Origin: Lonsdalea britannica
Lineage (GTDB): Bacteria; Pseudomonadota; Gammaproteobacteria; Enterobacterales; Enterobacteriaceae
Reading direction: 5' to 3'
Assembly (NCBI RefSeq): GCF_002111595.1
Contig: NZ_LUTN01000019.1
Location: forward strand, 1-64,000
Length of the DNA stretch: 64,000 nt
Part shown: positions 59,244 through 64,000 of the stretch, in pieces
Layout: every line of letters begins with the position of its first letter
Position numbering within the stretch: the first letter of the stretch is position 1
Made by a program: the position numbers and the translations under genes
Notes under the pieces: model-generated
The model's input: only the letters and a program-made list of their open reading frames with translations
Told to the model about the DNA's origin: nothing
Databases searched by the model: none

Positions 59244-59563
59244 AGTGTTTCGATGCCCTGGAATCGCTTTGTCGCATAGTTATGCATCCGAATTCCCGGC
59301 AAATGTTTTACTACACGAACATTCGCTGTGGCGCTGCGGGTTCTCTTTCCCTCTCTTCTCCCTCCTTCACCTAAACCGCGCCTTAATCACAGGCCATGTT
59401 TACCGCATTTCGCGCGGAATTACCGCTAGGGTACATCACGTATTATTTTGCGCTACGAAGTAGATGGTGTGGCGTAGCCTTGTCTGAGCGATGATGCTAT
59501 TCCGGCGGTCAGATTGGTCGGCGGAAACGATGCATCATCAAGAAGCATAAACGGAGAGTTAAG
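59244..59563. other. Intergenic region between the effector-like gene and the CPBP gene
   Basis: No supported gene. The reading frame of the minus-strand effector-like gene stays open at least 35 bases beyond its first start codon, hinting that the 5' part of a longer gene was lost. GC rises back to the backbone level here. ACGGAGAG at about 59549 is the ribosome site of the next gene. Confidence 0.5.
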
Positions 59564-60378
59564 ATGGCGTGTCTGCTAGGGCTGGCGCTTGTTGTGTTGG
59601 CATTACATCACACCGTCGCTGGGGTGTTGCTGGCATTCACGTTACTTTGTGCCTGGTTGCAGGGCGTTATCACACTGCCTGCCGTGGGGACGCTCTGCGT
59701 GGCGATGTTGATAGGATATTGGCTGCATCGCTATCGGGACAGAACGTGGATTGCGGTCGGCGGCGAAGGGCTTTTAGTTCTGCTTTGTGTACTGCTGTTT
59801 TTGCATCTGGTGCCCGGTTTTCACAACCCCAAAGTGCTTGAGCATGTTGTGGCGGGTCCGCACAGTGCCCCTTTTTCGCTCTCTTACAATCTTGATAAGG
59901 CTATCGCGCCCTTCCTGCTGTGGATGGCGATCCCCGGTCTGTTTTACAAGGCGACGTCTGTCTCAAGGCCGTGTTGGCAGTGGGGGCTACTGATGCTGAC
60001 GATGCCGGCCCTGTTGCTGCTGGCCGTCGCCCTCGGTGGCTTACGATTCGAGTGGCATTGGCTGTATGGCTGGGCCAGTTTGTGTTGGCCAATCTTCTTT
60101 TCGTTTCTCTGGCGGAAGAAGCGCTGTTTCGCGGTTATTTGCAAAGACGCCTGACGGAATGTGCCGGCCCTCTCCCCGCGCTGATCGTGACCGCGACGTT
60201 ATTTGGTCTGGCGCACTTTCAGGCTGGGCCGCTGATGATGATTTTCGCCGGGCTGGCAGGACTGATCTACGGGGCAGCCTGGTGGTGGAGTGGTCGGCTG
60301 TGGGTCTCGACGGCGTTTCATTTCGCGTTGAACCTCATCCATTTGCTGTGCTTTACCTATCCCTTTTTTGTGCGCTGA
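59564..60378 (+). CDS. CPBP-family intramembrane protease-like protein (single-base frameshift)
   Basis: Multi-spanning membrane protein of about 271 residues when repaired. The first frame (from 59564) runs through several hydrophobic helices to about 60060; the second frame carries the CPBP/Abi signature SLAEEALFRGYLQRRL (EExxxR) followed by TLFGLAHFQAG and STAFHFALNLIHLL, whose Glu, Arg and two His form the metallo-protease site. Joining needs one extra base around 60040-60075, the same type of error as in other genes here. Function unknown; CPBP proteins include Rce1-like proteases and bacteriocin self-immunity proteins. Convergent with the Nudix gene. Confidence 0.82.
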
Positions 60379-60392
60379 CGCCCTTGGGCGTC

Positions 60393-60842
60393 TTAATCCG
60401 AGAGATGTTTCTGTAGCAGTGAGAGCAGGTTATCGGGGTAAACCGTATCGTCTGTCAGGGCCAGTTCAGCAAAAGACCACCATGCGTACTGGCTTATGAC
60501 GCGTTTTTCGTTGTCGCTCCAGCCGCTGGCGTCGATCTCTGCGTGGTCGACGCGGACAATAAAGAAGTGTTCTTCGGCGATGACCTCTTCACCGTTATCC
60601 AACCTCATAGAGAATGTCTGCGTGGCGATACAGGGGGAGAGTGATGCCGTCGCGAATCCAGTTTCTTCCCAAAGTTCCCGTCGCGCCGCTTCTTCAACGC
60701 TTTCTCCGCTTTCAACGGCACCGCCGGGAGTGGCCCAATAAATTTGCCCCGCCAGAGCATCCCCGTGATGGGAGAACTGAAACAGCAGAACGCGTTGCGC
60801 CGGGTCGATGACCAAAAGTCGGGAAGCGGGACGGTGTCTCAT
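60393..60842 (-). CDS. Nudix hydrolase
   Basis: 149 residues. The Nudix box GGAVESGESVEEAARRELWEETGF near residues 40-63 matches GX5EX7REUXEEXGU, with all catalytic Glu present. Other parts are typical of MutT/NudB-like pyrophosphohydrolases; substrate unknown. Closely convergent with the CPBP gene (14-base gap). The first ATG is used. Confidence 0.9.
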   Translation of the reverse strand: MRHRPASRLLVIDPAQRVLLFQFSHHGDALAGQIYWATPGGAVESGESVEEAARRELWEETGFATASLSPCIATQTFSMRLDNGEEVIAEEHFFIVRVDHAEIDASGWSDNEKRVISQYAWWSFAELALTDDTVYPDNLLSLLQKHLSD

Positions 60843-61046
60843 GGGAGGAAGCCTTAATTACAGCGTAGAGTGATAGCGCGATTGTCTGCTGAAGTCGGCG
60901 ATCTGTCTACGGCGCTCAGCGCGGGCGACACCGGTCGGCGGCAGGGTGTCTGTGCGCTGTCACGTTATTGTCGGGTGGCTGTCGTGTTGCATAGAGCGTG
61001 CGGGGTATACGCTCATCGGCGTGTTTTACCATCATGGGAAAGAGAG

Positions 61047-61514
61047 ATGAATCCGATAAAATCGTTACGGCTCAACCGGGCCTGGTCGCAGGAGCAGCTG
61101 GCTGAGCTGTCTTCATTGAGCGTCAGGACAATACAGCGCATAGAAAATGGCGAACGCGCGAGTCTGGAAACCCTCGGTGCGATTGCCGCCGCTTTTGAGG
61201 TCAAGGTGTCGGCGTTGATGGAAAATGGCGCGACGCCGCAGAGGGCGGGTGAACCGCTGGAGCAGCGTATTCAAGACGCCCGGCATCAGGTGCGTGAAGA
61301 AAGCCGCTTCTGGCGTGGGGTGATGTTGTTCATCGTGGTTAATCTGGCGCTATTTGTCATCAATCGACTCGCCGCTCCCCAAAGCCACTGGTTTCTCTGG
61401 CCGCTGCTGATCTGGGGCGGGATTCTGGCGCTGAGAGCGATAAAACTGTTCCTGCTGCGTGGGCGGCTGGCGCGATGGGAACAAGCACGACTGCAAAAAA
61501 TATTGCGGCGTTAG
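61047..61514 (+). CDS. XRE-family transcriptional regulator with C-terminal membrane segments
   Basis: 155 residues. The start at 61047 (MNPIKSLRLNRAWSQEQL) follows GAAAGAGAG; the upstream in-frame ATG at 60870 would add a Cys/Arg-rich stretch with no domain. Residues 5-58 form the helix-turn-helix (WSQEQLAELSSLSVRTIQRIENGERASLETLGAIAAAF). Residues 88-140 contain two hydrophobic helices (GVMLFIVVNLALFVI and FLWPLLIWGGILAL) of the 2TM type, so it is probably a membrane-attached regulator. Target unknown; next to fieF. Confidence 0.87.
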   Translation: MNPIKSLRLNRAWSQEQLAELSSLSVRTIQRIENGERASLETLGAIAAAFEVKVSALMENGATPQRAGEPLEQRIQDARHQVREESRFWRGVMLFIVVNLALFVINRLAAPQSHWFLWPLLIWGGILALRAIKLFLLRGRLARWEQARLQKILRR

Positions 61515-61613
61515 AGCCTGTTTCCAAAGACACGTTAACTGCCAAAAGCGCCTGTTCGGATCCCATCAGCCCGATCCGCTATACTTAACGTCTTGTTTTC
61601 ATGGGAGGTGGGT

Positions 61614-62516
61614 ATGGATTCACGCTACGGGCGCCTGGTGACGACAGCCGCTATTCTGGCGACCGCAACGGCGCTGTCGCTTTTTGCTCTGAAGGTTTTT
61701 GCGTGGTGGTATACCGGGTCGGTCAGTTTGCTGGCGTCTTTGGTCGATTCGTTGGTGGATATTGCCGCCTCATTAATCAACCTGCTGGTGGTGCGCTATT
61801 CATTGCAGCCGGCGGATTCCGAGCATACTTTCGGTCACGGCAAGGCCGAGTCACTCGCCGCGTTGGCTCAGAGCATGTTTATCTCTGGCTCGGCGTTGTT
61901 TCTGCTGCTGACCGGTTTCCAGCACTTGATTTCTCCCCAAGAACTGAAGGATCCGGCCGTCGGGATGTGGGTAACGATAGTCGCGCTGATCGTGACGGGG
62001 TTCTTGGTCGCATTCCAGCGCTGGGTGGTGGCCCGTACCCACAGTCAGGCGGTGCGCGCAGATATGCTGCACTATCAATCCGACGTGATGATGAACGGTG
62101 CGATTCTGGTCGCGTTGGGGCTCAGCTGGAAAGGCGTGACCTGGGCGGATGCCGTTTTCGCGCTCGGGATTGGCGCATATATTTTGTACAGCGCTTTACG
62201 GATGGCGTACGATGCCATTCAAGCCCTATTAGATAGAGCGCTGCCGGATGAAGAACGGCAGGAAATTACCGATATCGTTGCCGCGTGGCCGGGCATCAGC
62301 GGCGCTCATCAGCTGAGAACGCGAAGAGCGGGTCCCACCCGGTTTATCCAGCTGCATTTAGAAATGGAAGATACCCTACCGCTGGTGGAATCTCATCAGA
62401 TTGCGGACGATTTGGAGAAAGCATTGCTGCAACGCTTTCCTGATGCCGATATCATTATTCACCAGGACCCAATATCGGCTGTTCCCGACGCCCAGCGCGG
62501 GTGGTGGAACATTTGA
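61614..62516 (+). CDS. fieF: Ferrous-iron/zinc efflux transporter FieF (CDF family)
   Basis: 300 residues, same length as E. coli FieF/YiiP. The start at 61614 has GGGAGGTG upstream. Six helices; the tetrahedral transport site is formed by DSLVD near residue 45 and HYQSD near 153. The C-terminal metal-binding domain ([16 protein letters not shown]-like, [19 protein letters not shown], IIHQDP) forms the dimer interface. It lies upstream of pfkA as in E. coli. Confidence 0.95.
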   Translation: MDSRYGRLVTTAAILATATALSLFALKVFAWWYTGSVSLLASLVDSLVDIAASLINLLVVRYSLQPADSEHTFGHGKAESLAALAQSMFISGSALFLLLTGFQHLISPQELKDPAVGMWVTIVALIVTGFLVAFQRWVVARTHSQAVRADMLHYQSDVMMNGAILVALGLSWKGVTWADAVFALGIGAYILYSALRMAYDAIQALLDRALPDEERQEITDIVAAWPGISGAHQLRTRRAGPTRFIQLHLEMEDTLPLVESHQIADDLEKALLQRFPDADIIIHQDPISAVPDAQRGWWNI

Positions 62517-62601
62517 TTCAACAGAGAATTATCACGTAGGCGTTATATTTTTGTAAATATGTGATACTCCACAGGGAAATTATTGGTCTTTAAGCCTGAC
62601 T

Positions 62602-62613
62602 TGAATCAATTCA
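62602..62613 (+). promoter_or_regulatory. Cra (FruR) operator upstream of pfkA
   Basis: TGAATCAATTCA is a perfect palindrome matching the Cra consensus core, flanked as TTGAATCAATTCAGC. It lies 140 bases before pfkA and 16 bases upstream of a TATAAA -10-like box (62629-62634). Cra represses pfkA in E. coli. Confidence 0.82.
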
Positions 62614-62741
62614 GCCGAGGGTATTTGTTATAAAATGCGTACAAGAAGGTGAGAGGTTTGCGTTGTCGGTGTTGAATGCCGCAAACTTCGCGCACGATAT
62701 CAAAAATCTGCGAATTAACATCTACAAATCCAGAGGTTGTC

Positions 62742-63703
<962 letters not shown>

Positions 63704-63735
63704 TTGAGTGTTGGCCCGTTGTGGCAGGGTGTATA

Positions 63736-63767
63736 AAATCCCGTCCCTTAGGGGGCGGGATTTCTTT
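63736..63767 (+). terminator. Terminator of pfkA
   Basis: AAATCCCG (63736-63743) pairs with CGGGATTT (63756-63763), with an inner CCC/GGG pairing, then CTTTT. Starts 33 bases after the restored pfkA stop. Confidence 0.88.
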
Positions 63768-63887
63768 TGGCTGTCATCCGCAGGCACAGGGTGATAGGTT
63801 GACCTAAACTTTTATTTGGCGCTGATTGAATTAGCCTTTTCCGGCGGTTCAGCAAGAGCATAAACGCAGAAATTATCGAGGTTTCGC

Positions 63888-64000
63888 ATGACAAAAGTGA
63901 CTGTTGCCGCCACGCAGATGGCCTGCACTTGGGATCTGCCCAAAAATATCGAAAACGCGGAAAAACTGGTACGGCAGGCGCACGCGAAGGGTGCGCAAAT
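63888..64000 (+). CDS. aguB: Carbon-nitrogen hydrolase, probable N-carbamoylputrescine amidase (partial)
   Basis: Only the first 37 codons are in the window. MTKVTVAATQMACTWD then LPKNIENAEKLVRQAHAKGAQ is the typical N-terminus of nitrilase-superfamily N-carbamoylputrescine amidases, which convert N-carbamoylputrescine to putrescine after agmatine deiminase. GAGG ribosome site 7 bases before ATG. In E. coli pfkA is followed by sbp, so the neighbourhood changes here. The catalytic Glu-Lys-Cys lie outside the window. Confidence 0.75.
   Translation, partial: MTKVTVAATQMACTWDLPKNIENAEKLVRQAHAKGAQ

Overview
The window comes from a gram-negative enterobacterium of the order Enterobacterales. Gene order and products match the E. 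coli dpp-bcs-dctA-yhjJ, yhhQ-tusA-ftsYEX-rpoH-panM-liv-ugp and cpx-fieF-pfkA neighbourhoods. The cellulose locus carries bcsO and bcsD (bcsO-Q-A-B-C-D-Z) rather than the E. coli bcsEFG set. Together with high GC, this points to a plant-associated, Dickeya/Brenneria/Lonsdalea-like member of the Pectobacteriaceae; the genus is an inference.

Layout. 1-2580: a 2-hydroxycarboxylate (malate/citrate-type) transporter on the minus strand, then a long AT-rich spacer. 2583-8298: the dipeptide ABC importer dppABCDF with its terminator. 8732-20054: a type I cellulose synthase operon. 20264-26906: a c-di-GMP-type membrane protein that has lost its EAL domain, dctA, yhjJ, a small tautomerase, yhjD and dcrB. 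27027-35367: yhhQ, tusA, yhhN, a DUF1820 gene, yhhL, rsmD, ftsYEX, rpoH and panM. 35770-41884: the livKHMGF branched-chain amino-acid importer followed by an aminotransferase. 42063-43732: a chemoreceptor with a sigma-28 promoter. 44155-49199: a Pho-box-driven ugpBAECQ operon. 49366-51206: an AEC transporter, yhhA-like gene and trmL. 51203-57206: a two-gene envelope pair of unknown function, cpxRA, and divergent cpxP with the sRNA CpxQ in its 3' UTR. 57422-59563: an AT-rich accessory patch with an IS200-like transposase remnant and a putative Cys-His hydrolase effector with a two-TM immunity-like partner. 59564-64000: a CPBP protein, a Nudix hydrolase, an XRE regulator, fieF, pfkA and the start of an N-carbamoylputrescine-amidase-like gene.

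Eight genes (bcsB, bcsC, ftsY, livM, livF, the chemoreceptor, the CPBP gene, pfkA) are each broken by one missing base. All eight have the same sign, and ftsY is essential. I read these as sequencing or assembly errors, and give full restored spans for these genes.

Regulatory signals read directly from sequence include a GcvB pairing site before dppA, a sigma-E promoter with overlapping CRP-like site before rpoH, a FliA promoter before the chemoreceptor, Pho boxes before ugpB, a CpxR box between cpxR and cpxP, and a Cra operator before pfkA. The least explained material is the effector/immunity patch next to CpxQ, the helical-repeat/DUF3142 pair beside cpxA, and a 14-bp inverted repeat that buries the start of a 23-codon ORF just upstream of rpoH.
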